From the NCBI GenBank assembly GCA_029007785.1, contig JAQXIM010000130.1:1-64000 (forward strand): a DNA stretch of 64,000 nt. Direction: 5' to 3'. Of this stretch, positions 48,604-57,647 are shown piece after piece. The notes beneath the pieces were generated by a model, which was given only the letters and a program-made list of their open reading frames with translations, ran no database searches and was not told where the DNA came from. Source of the stretch: Clostridiales bacterium. GTDB taxonomy: Bacteria; Bacillota; Clostridia; Lachnospirales; Lachnospiraceae. Positions within the stretch are counted from its first letter, which is position 1, and every line of letters begins with the position of its first letter. Position numbers and translations under genes: made by a program.

Positions 48604-50790
48604 TCAGGAAACAACACGTTTGAATTTTTTCTCCAGTTCATATTGGGTCATGGTTATAATGGTGGGACGTCCGTGGGGACACATATAGGGATTCTCCAAT
48701 TCAAGAAGAGAATCCAGAAGAGCCCAGGCCTCTTCTCGGGAAAGGCGATGATTCCCTTTTACAGCAGCCTTACATGACATGAGTGCTATTTTTTCTTCGA
48801 TCAATGTCATTTGGGTATGAGCAGAATCATCGGCCAGAGTGTCGATGCATTCAATCAGCAAATCCTGTCGGGCAATATTGAACAAGTTGGAAGGAACTCC
48901 GTGAACTGCATACTCTTTTCCGCCGAAGGGTTCCAACTGGAATCCAAGATGCTCCAGATTTTCACGATACTCTTCTACCACTTGAATCTCCCGATCACTC
49001 AGTGTCAGAATGATCGGAGGCTGTACCTGTTGAGAGAGCAATTCCCGATTTTTCATATCCTTCATCGTCTTTTCGAAAAGGACTTTTTCATGGGCGGCAT
49101 GCTGATCCATAATCATCAGCTGATCGCGATATTGAATCAGCCAGTATGTATCAAAGAGCTGACCGATAAGATGATATTCATCTCTGGCCTGGGAGGACAG
49201 CAGCTTTTCTTCAAACAGATTCATCTGCTGAGGATTTTCTATTTCCATTGCTGTTTCCTTTTCCCGAAAGGAAGGGGTTTCCTGAAACGTATCTTCTTTT
49301 TTATCGGGCTTATCCTTTCCCATAATGGAAATCACGGGATCGAGTAAGGCGGATTCTGTTTTATCTGCAGACACTCGTTTTTCCTTGGAAACGATGGAAT
49401 CTTCGCTGGAAACGAAGGAATTTTCCTTTTCCTTGAAGTCAGGTTTCGCTGTGAATTCGGCGGCTTTCAGCCGTTCCTGAGATTCTTCCATAGATGGACG
49501 CGTTTCATTAGAAACGGAAGAATTCCATGAGGACGATCCGGTAAGATTCTTCTGCATGAGTTCAATGGTGGAAGGTTCATACTTCACTGTTTCCCGCAAA
49601 GCAGATAAATGACGCCGTCTCGTTTCAAAAGGTTCCGGTCCCCTTTCCGATTTGTTCTGGCTTTTCTGGAATGACTGGTTGCTTATGCTTACCTGATTCG
49701 AATCCTTCCGTGTGTTTTCACGTTTATTCTCCTGTTTTTCCCTGGATAAAATGTTTCCGTTCAATGAATCATCATCAGAAAAACTGTTGGAAGGAATCAG
49801 TTCTTTTCCGGTTAATTCACTGCGTATGCCCTTCCATACCGTTTCATAAACCTCTTCTTCATTTCGGAAACGAAGTTCCATCTTGGTGGGATGTACATTC
49901 ACATCCAGAAAAGAAGAAGGAATAGTCATATGAAGCACGGCGAAGGGATACTTGTGCTGCATAACAAATCCGTGATAGGCATTTTCAATGGCTTTGGTAA
50001 TCATTGCGCTTTTTACATAGCGGCCATTGATGAAATAGTTTTCGTAGGTTCTGTTTCCTCTGGATACTTCCGGTTTGCAGGCAAAGCCCTCCACTTTAAT
50101 GTTTTCTGATTCAATATGGATGGGCATAAGGGCACCGGCAATTTCCTTTCCGAAAATCGTGTAAATAATGTCTTTCAGGTGATGATTACCTGATGTCTGA
50201 AGGCGGGTCTGATTGCCGATGATCAGACGGAAGGAAATGTCCGGATGGGATAAAGCCATACGTTCCATGAGAGAACTGATATAGGAACCTTCCGTGGAAG
50301 CCGATTTCAGAAATTTCCGTCTTGCCGGTGTGTTAAAGAAAAGGTTGCGTACTAAAAAGGTGGTACCATCCGGAGCACCGATTTCCTCCTTGCCGAGTTC
50401 CTGTCCGCCTTCTATCCGATAGCGAACACCGGTCAGATTCTCCTTTGTCTTCGTGATGACTTCTACCTGAGCCACGGATGCAATACTGGAAAGAGCTTCT
50501 CCGCGGAATCCCAGAGAAGAAACCGTCAGGAGATCTTCTGCACTTTTAATTTTACTGGTGGCATGCTGAAGGAAGGCAAGCGGAATGTCTTCCGGGGTGA
50601 TGCCGCTTCCATTATCGGTTACACGAATCAGCGTGGTGCCGCCGTCACGGATTTCCACCGTAATAGCTGTAGCACCGGCATCCATGGCATTTTCCACCAG
50701 TTCTTTTACAACGGAAGAAGGACGTTCAATTACCTCACCGGCGGCAATTTGATTAATGGTATTTTGATCTAAAACATTAATTGACGACAT
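48604..50790 (-). CDS. mutL: DNA mismatch repair protein MutL (endonuclease type)
   Basis: 728 residues. GHKL ATPase N-domain (IAAGEVIERPSSVVKELVENAMDAG region, DNGSGI, GFRGEALSSI), then a long charged linker (about 345-530). The C-terminal dimer domain has the endonuclease motif DQHAAHEKVLFE and the CPHGRP zinc-site motif. Nicks DNA after MutS recognises a mismatch, the mode used in bacteria without MutH. Start ATG 50790 behind AAAAGGAGTACCT; mutS lies 22 nt upstream. Confidence 0.96.
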   Translation of the reverse strand: MSSINVLDQNTINQIAAGEVIERPSSVVKELVENAMDAGATAITVEIRDGGTTLIRVTDNGSGITPEDIPLAFLQHATSKIKSAEDLLTVSSLGFRGEALSSIASVAQVEVITKTKENLTGVRYRIEGGQELGKEEIGAPDGTTFLVRNLFFNTPARRKFLKSASTEGSYISSLMERMALSHPDISFRLIIGNQTRLQTSGNHHLKDIIYTIFGKEIAGALMPIHIESENIKVEGFACKPEVSRGNRTYENYFINGRYVKSAMITKAIENAYHGFVMQHKYPFAVLHMTIPSSFLDVNVHPTKMELRFRNEEEVYETVWKGIRSELTGKELIPSNSFSDDDSLNGNILSREKQENKRENTRKDSNQVSISNQSFQKSQNKSERGPEPFETRRRHLSALRETVKYEPSTIELMQKNLTGSSSWNSSVSNETRPSMEESQERLKAAEFTAKPDFKEKENSFVSSEDSIVSKEKRVSADKTESALLDPVISIMGKDKPDKKEDTFQETPSFREKETAMEIENPQQMNLFEEKLLSSQARDEYHLIGQLFDTYWLIQYRDQLMIMDQHAAHEKVLFEKTMKDMKNRELLSQQVQPPIILTLSDREIQVVEEYRENLEHLGFQLEPFGGKEYAVHGVPSNLFNIARQDLLIECIDTLADDSAHTQMTLIEEKIALMSCKAAVKGNHRLSREEAWALLDSLLELENPYMCPHGRPTIITMTQYELEKKFKRVVS

Positions 50791-50811
50791 AGGTACTCCT
50801 TTTATCCATAC

Positions 50812-53493
50812 TTAACTCTGCTGCCATCGATTATTGATTTTATTCTGAAGGCGATAAAGGGTATTGAGAGCATCGATGGGAGTCATGTTTCCCAATTCCA
50901 GTTCTTTCAGTTCATCCAGAATATCCTGATCGCTTACTGTGTCAAATAAACTCATCTGGTGAAGATCCACATCATCCAGTTTTTTCACTGCTTTGGAGGA
51001 TGTGGAAGTACCTGAGGCAGCAATTTCTCTGGCACGAAGTGTGATATCTGCATGAGACAACTCGGCTACCAATTCTTTTGCCCGGTCAATGACCGGATCC
51101 GGAACACCAGCCAGCTTTGCTACCTGAATGCCGTAACTCTTATCGGCACCGCCTTTGACAATTTTTCGCAGAAAGACAATGGAATCTCCCTGTTCCTTTA
51201 CGGCGATACAGTAGTTATTGACACCAGCCAGACTGCCCTCCAGTTCAGTTAATTCATGGTAATGGGTGGCAAACAGGGTTTTCGCACCCAGAAGCCTGGT
51301 ATTGCTGATATATTCGAGAACAGCCCAGGCAATAGAGAGTCCGTCAAAGGTACTGGTACCTCGTCCGATTTCATCAAGAATCAAAAGACTGTTCCTGGTG
51401 GCATTGCGGAGAATATTGGCTACTTCTGTCATCTCTACCAGAAAGGTACTTTGTCCCGAAGCCAGATCATCGGAAGCACCGACACGGGTAAAAATACGGT
51501 CACAGATGCCGATATTGGCTGAATTTGCAGGAACAAAAGAACCGATCTGAGCCATCAGAACAATCAGTGCGGTCTGGCGCATATAGGTGGATTTTCCCGC
51601 CATATTTGGTCCTGTAATGATGGAGATCCGATGGGTGTTGTTATCCAGATAGGTATCATTGGCGATGAACAAATCATCGGTCATCATTTTTTCAACCACC
51701 GGATGGCGTCCTTCCCGGATATCGATGATTCCTTTCTCATTGATGGATGGACGGACATATCGGTTTTTGTCTGCCGCAAAGGCGAGAGAGGCCAGAACAT
51801 CAATCTGAGCAATCGCCTTTGCACTGGTCTGAACACGAATCACCTGTTCATCAATTCCGTCCCGAAGTTCACAGAACAGCTGATACTCCAGATTAAAGAG
51901 CTTGTCTTCCGCACCAAGAATAACATCTTCCAGTTCTTTCAGACGAGGCGTTGTAAAACGCTCTGCATTGGTGAGAGTCTGCTTTCGTATGTAATCTTCG
52001 GGTACGAGATTTAAAAAAGAATTGGTGACTTCCAGATAATATCCGAAGACTTTATTGAATTTGATCCGAAGATTTTTGATTCCCGTTCTTTCCCGTTCCG
52101 ACTGTTCCAAATCAGCCAGCCACTGTTTTCCTTCGGTTTTTGCTTTCCGAAGACGGTCCGCTTCTTCGGAATAGCCTTCCTTAATGATTCCGCCTTCTTT
52201 TACGGTAATAGGCGGATCCTCTTCAATGGCTCTTTCAATCCAATCGGCAAGATCTTCAAGGCTATCCAGCTGATCGTTTAGTTCACATAAGAGCTCACTG
52301 GAAAAATCCTTCAGAAGATGTTTAATGGGAGGAATCATTTGAAGTGAGGTTTTAAAAGCAACCAGATCTCTGGGATTTGCCGTATGGTAGGAAATCCGGC
52401 CAATTAATCGCTCCAAATCATAAATCGGGTTCAGATATTCTCTTAATTCATCTCTTGTCATCAAATGATGATTCAGTTCCTCCACCGCATTCTGACGATT
52501 CACAATCTCCTGACGATCAATCAAAGGCTGTTCCAGAAAACTGCGAAGCATTCGGGCTCCCATGGCTGTCTTTGTTCGATCCAGAACCCAAAGAAGCGTG
52601 CCCGTTTTTCGCTTTTCCCGCAGAGTTTCTGTTAATTCCAGATTTCGGCGGGTTGAGGTATCCAGTACCATGTATTTTCCCGTCTGGTAAGGCTGGATAT
52701 GGGTAAGATGAGACAGGGTATTTTTCTGAGTATCATAAAGATATCCCATTAAAGCTCCGGCAGCCACGATTCCCGTGGGGTAGTCCTGAAGGCCCAGACC
52801 ACCCAGAGAATGAATGTGAAAATGTTCCTTTAGAATTCGTTCGCAGTTTTCATCACTGAAATAACGGTTTTCCAGAGAGGACATGGCAATGCCCAGACGA
52901 TTCCGAAGATCGGATAAATCTACGCTGCTCATACAGAAGGCATCGTTGCTGATAATTTCCGCCGGTGAAAACTTATGAATTTCGTCCATGAGAACTCTGG
53001 GTGTATCCACCTCTGTTACTAAGAAGTCACCGGTGGATACGTCTGTGACGGCCAGACCAAAGGTTTTATCCAGATATACGATGCACATCAGATAATTATT
53101 TTTTGTTTCATCCAATGCCTGGGTACAAAGATTGGTGCCGGGAGTAACCACACGAACCACTTCACGTTTTACCAAACCTTTGGCAAATTTGGGATCTTCC
53201 ATTTGTTCAGCAATGGCAACCTTGTATCCTTTTTCAACCAGTCGGCTTAAATAAACTTCGGCGGCATGATGGGGGATTCCGCACATGGGTGCCCGTTCCT
53301 CCAAACCGCAGTCCTTACCGGTCAGGGTGATTTCCAATTCCCGCGAAGCCGTGATGGCATCATCAAAAAACATTTCATAAAAATCTCCCAGTCGATAGAA
53401 CAAAATACAATCCGGGTATTCCTTTTTTGTCTCCAGATAATGCTGCATCATGGGAGACAGAGATTTCAGGTTCGTGTCTTTTAAGGATTTCAT
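50812..53493 (-). CDS. mutS: DNA mismatch repair protein MutS
   Basis: 893 residues from ATG 53493. Mismatch-recognition domain with the F-Y-E motif (RLGDFYEMFFDDA, about 38), connector, lever and clamp domains, then the ABC ATPase: Walker A GPNMAGKST (about 622), DEIGRGTSTFDG and ATHYHEL. The C-terminal part ends with a helix-turn-helix dimer region. Recognises mispairs and calls MutL, which is encoded next. The element at 53523-53591 lies in its leader, 30 nt before the start; an upstream frame extension into that element was rejected. Confidence 0.96.
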   Translation of the reverse strand: MKSLKDTNLKSLSPMMQHYLETKKEYPDCILFYRLGDFYEMFFDDAITASRELEITLTGKDCGLEERAPMCGIPHHAAEVYLSRLVEKGYKVAIAEQMEDPKFAKGLVKREVVRVVTPGTNLCTQALDETKNNYLMCIVYLDKTFGLAVTDVSTGDFLVTEVDTPRVLMDEIHKFSPAEIISNDAFCMSSVDLSDLRNRLGIAMSSLENRYFSDENCERILKEHFHIHSLGGLGLQDYPTGIVAAGALMGYLYDTQKNTLSHLTHIQPYQTGKYMVLDTSTRRNLELTETLREKRKTGTLLWVLDRTKTAMGARMLRSFLEQPLIDRQEIVNRQNAVEELNHHLMTRDELREYLNPIYDLERLIGRISYHTANPRDLVAFKTSLQMIPPIKHLLKDFSSELLCELNDQLDSLEDLADWIERAIEEDPPITVKEGGIIKEGYSEEADRLRKAKTEGKQWLADLEQSERERTGIKNLRIKFNKVFGYYLEVTNSFLNLVPEDYIRKQTLTNAERFTTPRLKELEDVILGAEDKLFNLEYQLFCELRDGIDEQVIRVQTSAKAIAQIDVLASLAFAADKNRYVRPSINEKGIIDIREGRHPVVEKMMTDDLFIANDTYLDNNTHRISIITGPNMAGKSTYMRQTALIVLMAQIGSFVPANSANIGICDRIFTRVGASDDLASGQSTFLVEMTEVANILRNATRNSLLILDEIGRGTSTFDGLSIAWAVLEYISNTRLLGAKTLFATHYHELTELEGSLAGVNNYCIAVKEQGDSIVFLRKIVKGGADKSYGIQVAKLAGVPDPVIDRAKELVAELSHADITLRAREIAASGTSTSSKAVKKLDDVDLHQMSLFDTVSDQDILDELKELELGNMTPIDALNTLYRLQNKINNRWQQS

Positions 53494-53522
53494 GTGGCAT
53501 TTACTCTTTCTGTAAAAAATGA

Positions 53523-53591
53523 ATGAGCGAAGGGACAAATGGACATAAGAGACATGTTTTTGACGCCAGGCTCATTTGTCAGGTGACTCAT
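53523..53591 (-). repeat. Dispersed palindromic element, copy C, in the mutS leader
   Basis: Left arm ATGAGCGAAGGGACAAATGG (53523-53542), right arm GCTCATTTGTCAGGTGACTC (53570-53589); imperfect inverted repeats 69 bp end to end. It ends 30 nt from the mutS start codon, in the same orientation to mutS as copy B is to lexA. Confidence 0.78.
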
Positions 53592-53653
53592 ATGAATGAT
53601 ATAAGGGTTAAAAGGTCATGTGTTTCATACTTTCATGAAAATACGAATATAAA

Positions 53654-53726
53654 ATGGATGGTTGAAAACAGAACAGATAACAGTACAAAAGAAAACCATC
53701 CATGAATTCATCAATGGTTTTCTTTT
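53654..53726 (-). terminator. Overlapping alternative hairpins between miaB and mutS
   Basis: On the minus strand a terminator-like stem of 13 perfect pairs (AAAAGAAAACCAT with ATGGTTTTCTTTT, 53687-53726) ends in T-rich sequence just after miaB. The segment AACCATCCAT (53694-53703) can instead pair with ATGGATGGTT (53654-53663). The two folds exclude each other, so this could be a simple terminator or an attenuator before mutS. Confidence 0.7.
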
Positions 53727-53733
53727 CTCATAA

Positions 53734-55200
53734 TTATTCTTCTGCCCGTACTCCCATATAATAGAATCCGTGGGATTCCGTCAGTTTAACCGGCACGATT
53801 TCTCCGATGAGAGAAGCATCTCCGGGAAAATGTACCATGATATTATTGCTGAGCCGGCCGGTCACCATGGAGTCATCGTGATCATCCATTTCTTCTACCA
53901 GGGCTTTTTGCACGGTACCAAGATCACGGCTGCATACCTGAGAAGCGATCTGCTGAACTTCCTTCAGCAGACGGTCAAATCGAGGTTTTACCACTTCCGG
54001 AGGAACCTGATTTTCCATAGCCGCTGCCGGAGTTCCCGTTCTTTTGGAATAAATAAAGGTAAAGGCACTGTCATAGCGAACGCGGCGAACTACATCCATG
54101 GTATCTTCGAAATCCTCTTCCGTCTCACCGGGAAAACCTACAATGATATCCGTGGTAAGGGAAATATCAGGAATTGCCTGACGGATTCGGTCTACCAGAG
54201 CCAGATACTGCTCTTTGTCATATTTCCGATTCATGATTTTCAGAATACGGCTGCTTCCGGATTGGAGCGGAAGATGGAGGTGACGGCAGATTTTTTTCGA
54301 TTCGGCCATTACCTGAATCAGTTCATCAGAAAGATCCTTGGGATGGGAAGTCATAAAACGAATTCTTTCCAATCCGTCAATCTCTTCGATCTGACGCAGC
54401 AGCTGAGCAAAGGTAATCCGGGGATCCAGATTTTTACCGTAGGAGTTAACGTTTTGCCCCAGAAGCATGACTTCTTTTACGCCATCCTGAACCATCTGAC
54501 GGATTTCCTGAACGATATCTTCCGGTTTTCTGCTGCGTTCCCGTCCCCGAACATAGGGAACGATACAGTAAGAACAAAAATTATTGCAGCCAAACATGAT
54601 ATTGACTCCGGACTTAAAAGGGTATTTTCGATCGGAAGGAAGCTCTTCTACGATCTTTTCCGTATCCGGCCAGATATCGACTACCATTTTCTGGCTGACT
54701 TTTCTCTGGAAAATCAATTCTGCCAGTTTGAAAATATTGTGGGTTCCGAAAATAATATCAACAAAACGGTAGGAGGAAGTGATTTTCTCTACCACCTGGG
54801 GTTCCTGCATCATGCAGCCGCAGAGAGCAATTACCATGTGGGGATTTTTCCGTTTCAGACTGTTGAGATGCCCCAGTCTTCCGTAAACACGAAGATTTGC
54901 GTTTTCTCTTACGGTGCATGTATTGTAAAGTACAAAATCGGCTTCTTCCGAATCTGTTTCATGATAACCTATTTCATTAAGAATTCCCAAAAGCTTTTCC
55001 GAATCTCTGGCATTCATCTGACAACCGATACACACAGACTTACAGGTGAGAGGACGGCCAAGCATCTCTTCCTCCTGCTTGATAATTTCCCGCATCTTCT
55101 TAATAAAATAATACTGTCTGTTGGGTTCTTCTTCCGGCGGGATCTTTGTAATATCAATGTTTTCCAGTGTTTCTTCAAATTCTTTACTCAATGGTTTCAT
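53734..55200 (-). CDS. miaB: tRNA-2-methylthio-N6-dimethylallyladenosine synthase MiaB
   Basis: 488 residues. N-terminal UPF0004 domain with its cluster cysteines (CIGCQMNARDSE, TCTVRENA, CGCMMQEP), the radical SAM domain (NNFCSYCIVPYVRGRERSR, C-x3-C-x2-C near 209) and a C-terminal TRAM domain. Adds the methylthio group to i6A37 of tRNA, so it needs the product of MiaA; miaA in this window carries a nonsense codon. Start ATG 55200 behind AAAGGAAAAAGAAT. Confidence 0.95.
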   Translation of the reverse strand: MKPLSKEFEETLENIDITKIPPEEEPNRQYYFIKKMREIIKQEEEMLGRPLTCKSVCIGCQMNARDSEKLLGILNEIGYHETDSEEADFVLYNTCTVRENANLRVYGRLGHLNSLKRKNPHMVIALCGCMMQEPQVVEKITSSYRFVDIIFGTHNIFKLAELIFQRKVSQKMVVDIWPDTEKIVEELPSDRKYPFKSGVNIMFGCNNFCSYCIVPYVRGRERSRKPEDIVQEIRQMVQDGVKEVMLLGQNVNSYGKNLDPRITFAQLLRQIEEIDGLERIRFMTSHPKDLSDELIQVMAESKKICRHLHLPLQSGSSRILKIMNRKYDKEQYLALVDRIRQAIPDISLTTDIIVGFPGETEEDFEDTMDVVRRVRYDSAFTFIYSKRTGTPAAAMENQVPPEVVKPRFDRLLKEVQQIASQVCSRDLGTVQKALVEEMDDHDDSMVTGRLSNNIMVHFPGDASLIGEIVPVKLTESHGFYYMGVRAEE

Positions 55201-55240
55201 ATTCTTTTTCCTTTATTTTGATGATTCAATGTATCGGCAG

Positions 55241-55807
55241 TCATATCGTCTCTTTGCTGTGAAAACCGGATTCCGTGAGGACACGATCCATGGGGCAATC
55301 CAGTTCTTCATAAGGAATTTCATGAAAAAGCTGGAAATCAAATCCGATGCCTACGGTACGAAGGTAAGAGTATTTTTCCAGAAAACGATCGTAAAAGCCA
55401 CCGCCGTATCCGATCCGATGGCCTTCCGGATCATAGGCAACACCGGGAACGAGAAAAAGAAAATCTTCTTCCGGTTTTACAGGACGACAGGTGAGTTTCG
55501 GTTCCAGAATATGAAAACTGCCTTCTTCTAGATCATCCATGGACTCGATCCAGTAAAACGTCATATCCTTTCCATTCACCCGGGGAACGGCAATAGGCTT
55601 TTTGTTCTTCCAGGCTTCCTGACGAAGAAACTCCATGGAAACTTCTCCCTGGGTTTCAATATAGGTAAGAACGCCGGAAGCATTCCGGTAATCGGGATCC
55701 GAAAGAATCTGACGGCATATCATCTGACTCTTATTCTGACGATCCATTTCCGATTGTTCCATCCGGGCCTGGCGGCAGGCTGCACGAATACTCTTCTTTG
55801 TTGTCAT
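55241..55807 (-). CDS. 5-formyltetrahydrofolate cyclo-ligase
   Basis: 188 residues from ATG 55807 behind AAGGGGTATTTCT. Motifs: the basic N-terminus KKSIRAACRQARM, then LFLVPGVAYDPEGHRIGYGG with GFYDRFL (ATP/folate site) near 125-150. Converts 5-formyl-THF to 5,10-methenyl-THF with ATP. Lies 15 nt downstream of the DUF896 gene. Confidence 0.93.
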   Translation of the reverse strand: MTTKKSIRAACRQARMEQSEMDRQNKSQMICRQILSDPDYRNASGVLTYIETQGEVSMEFLRQEAWKNKKPIAVPRVNGKDMTFYWIESMDDLEEGSFHILEPKLTCRPVKPEEDFLFLVPGVAYDPEGHRIGYGGGFYDRFLEKYSYLRTVGIGFDFQLFHEIPYEELDCPMDRVLTESGFHSKETI

Positions 55808-55821
55808 AGAAATACCCCTTA

Positions 55822-56046
55822 TCATTGATCCTTCTTAATGTGACCATATTTTTCTCCCAAATCAACCACACGGCCATCGGGATACTGGATTTTTGTACTG
55901 TTCAGAGTTCCGCGAAGATTCTCACGGATGCAGGCAATGTATTCCTGACGCAAACGATCCTGTTCGATTTTTTCTTCAGGAGTCAGAGTTCCTGCTTGTT
56001 TTTTATGGTATAATTCGTTGATTCTCTCGATATCTTTCATGTCCAT
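55822..56046 (-). CDS. DUF896 (YnzC-like) protein
   Basis: 74 residues, two helices plus a C-terminal strand: RINELYHKKQAGTLTPEEKI, then RQEYIACIRENLRGTLNSTK and YPDGRVVDLG. In Bacillus the DUF896 protein YnzC is encoded with lexA-yneA; here it is in the folate/flavoprotein unit instead. Overlaps the upstream flavoprotein gene by 10 nt. Confidence 0.92.
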   Translation of the reverse strand: MDMKDIERINELYHKKQAGTLTPEEKIEQDRLRQEYIACIRENLRGTLNSTKIQYPDGRVVDLGEKYGHIKKDQ

Positions 56047-57647
56047 GGCTGGTACCTCCTGATAATTTCTTCTGCAACTTTTATTCCGTCAACTGCGGCG
56101 GAAGTAATTCCACCGGCATAGCCGGCTCCTTCTCCGCAAGGGAAAAGACCTTTCACACTACTTTCAAAATGCTCTCCGCGAAGGATCTTGACAGGTGAAG
56201 AGGTCCGGCTTTCCACACCGGACAGAACGGCATCCTTTCGGTCATATCCTCGGATTTTTCTGCCAAATTCCGGCATCGCCTCCAGGATCGATTGGCTGAT
56301 CGAATCCGGAAGGACTTCTCTTAAGTTTCCCAATTGATAACCACCGAAGATATCCGGTTCAACCTGACCGATGATCGTGGAGGACGTATTCTGATGAAAA
56401 TCAGCCAGAAGCTGGGAAGGTATTTTCCCTTGTCCCGTCAGCCAGGCAAGATGTTCCAGATTACGCTGGAATTGAACTCCTGCCAGTGGGCCGGTTCCCG
56501 GGTAATCTCTGGGAGTAACGGTTACTACCAGAGCGGAATTGGCATTTCTTCCGTTTCGAGCGGAAAGACTCATTCCATTGACAACCGTTCGTTCCGGCTC
56601 AGAAGACGCATTTACGACCTGTCCGCCCGGGCACATACAAAAAGAATACACTCCTCTTCCGGACTTTGTCTGGGCAGTCAGCTTATAATCTGCCGCAGGA
56701 AGGCAGGAAGGTGAGGCTTCTCCATACTGGGAGGCCTGAATCATGGATTGGGGGTGTTCAATTCGAAGGCCAACGGCAAAGGATTTTGATTCCATGGGAA
56801 TGCCTGATTCTTCCAGCATGGCAAATGTATCCCGGGCACTGTGTCCGATGGCAAGGATGACCGGTCCGGCCTCAAGGGTGATCAGCTGACCATGGGAATC
56901 CCGATACTGGATGGCTTCCAACACAGGGCCGTCTTTTTGACTGCAATCGATCTGAAAGCCGGTGACACAGCTATGAAAATGAACTTCTCCGCCCAGAGAA
57001 ATGATCTTTTCCCGGAGATTGCGGACGACCTGAGTTAACACGTCCGTTCCGATATGGGGTTTGTTCCAATATAGTATGCTGGGATCAGCGCCTGCTTCCA
57101 CAAACCATTCCAGAGTCTGACGAATCCGAAAGAATCGATCTTTCACCTGGGTGTTTAGTTTTCCATCGGAGAAGGTTCCGGCACCGCCTTCACCAAACTG
57201 TACATTAGAATCGGGCAGCAGGCTCCCTGTCTCCCAGAACGTATGTACATCTTTCGTTCTTTCTTCCACCGATGCTCCTCTCTCCAACAGAATGGGAGCA
57301 TATCCGGCTTCTGCCAGCAGTCTTCCTGCGAAAAGTCCTGCCGGTCCGGCTCCAATAATAATGGGACGAGAGGGCAGGGCCTGCTTTCCCTGTTCCGGCA
57401 TCTGATATTTGCCAGGAGACACCAGAGTAATATCCGGATTGCGGTTTTTTTTGATGTAGGCAGCTTCTCCGGGAAAACTGGCCTGAACCGAGCAGAGATA
57501 ATGAAGATTATCTTTTTTTCGGGCGTCCAAAGACAGACGATGAATCTTCCATTCGGCATTTTCAGGAATTCGATTTTTTTTCAGACGATTCGAAAGGATT
57601 TCGGAAGAAAAATCCGGCGGCAATTTGATGTTATTGATTTGTATCAT
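56037..57647 (-). CDS. FAD-dependent protein of the COG2509 group
   Basis: 536 residues. An N-terminal domain of about 90 residues typical of this family, then FAD-binding GAGPAGLFAGRLLAEAGY (about 97). Also SNVQFGEGGAGTFSDGKLNT, AIGHSARDTFAML, CMCPGGQVV and the C-terminal PCGEGAGYAGGITSAAVDG. Reaction unknown; annotated only as an uncharacterised dehydrogenase. Overlaps the upstream HI0933-type gene by 17 nt, so they are co-transcribed. Confidence 0.9.
   Translation of the reverse strand: MIQINNIKLPPDFSSEILSNRLKKNRIPENAEWKIHRLSLDARKKDNLHYLCSVQASFPGEAAYIKKNRNPDITLVSPGKYQMPEQGKQALPSRPIIIGAGPAGLFAGRLLAEAGYAPILLERGASVEERTKDVHTFWETGSLLPDSNVQFGEGGAGTFSDGKLNTQVKDRFFRIRQTLEWFVEAGADPSILYWNKPHIGTDVLTQVVRNLREKIISLGGEVHFHSCVTGFQIDCSQKDGPVLEAIQYRDSHGQLITLEAGPVILAIGHSARDTFAMLEESGIPMESKSFAVGLRIEHPQSMIQASQYGEASPSCLPAADYKLTAQTKSGRGVYSFCMCPGGQVVNASSEPERTVVNGMSLSARNGRNANSALVVTVTPRDYPGTGPLAGVQFQRNLEHLAWLTGQGKIPSQLLADFHQNTSSTIIGQVEPDIFGGYQLGNLREVLPDSISQSILEAMPEFGRKIRGYDRKDAVLSGVESRTSSPVKILRGEHFESSVKGLFPCGEGAGYAGGITSAAVDGIKVAEEIIRRYQPWT

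Noticed and set aside
53770-55221. 483-codon open frame on the plus strand
   Set aside because: Antisense shadow of miaB, which has full domain support; the antisense product shows no domain and has a biased composition.
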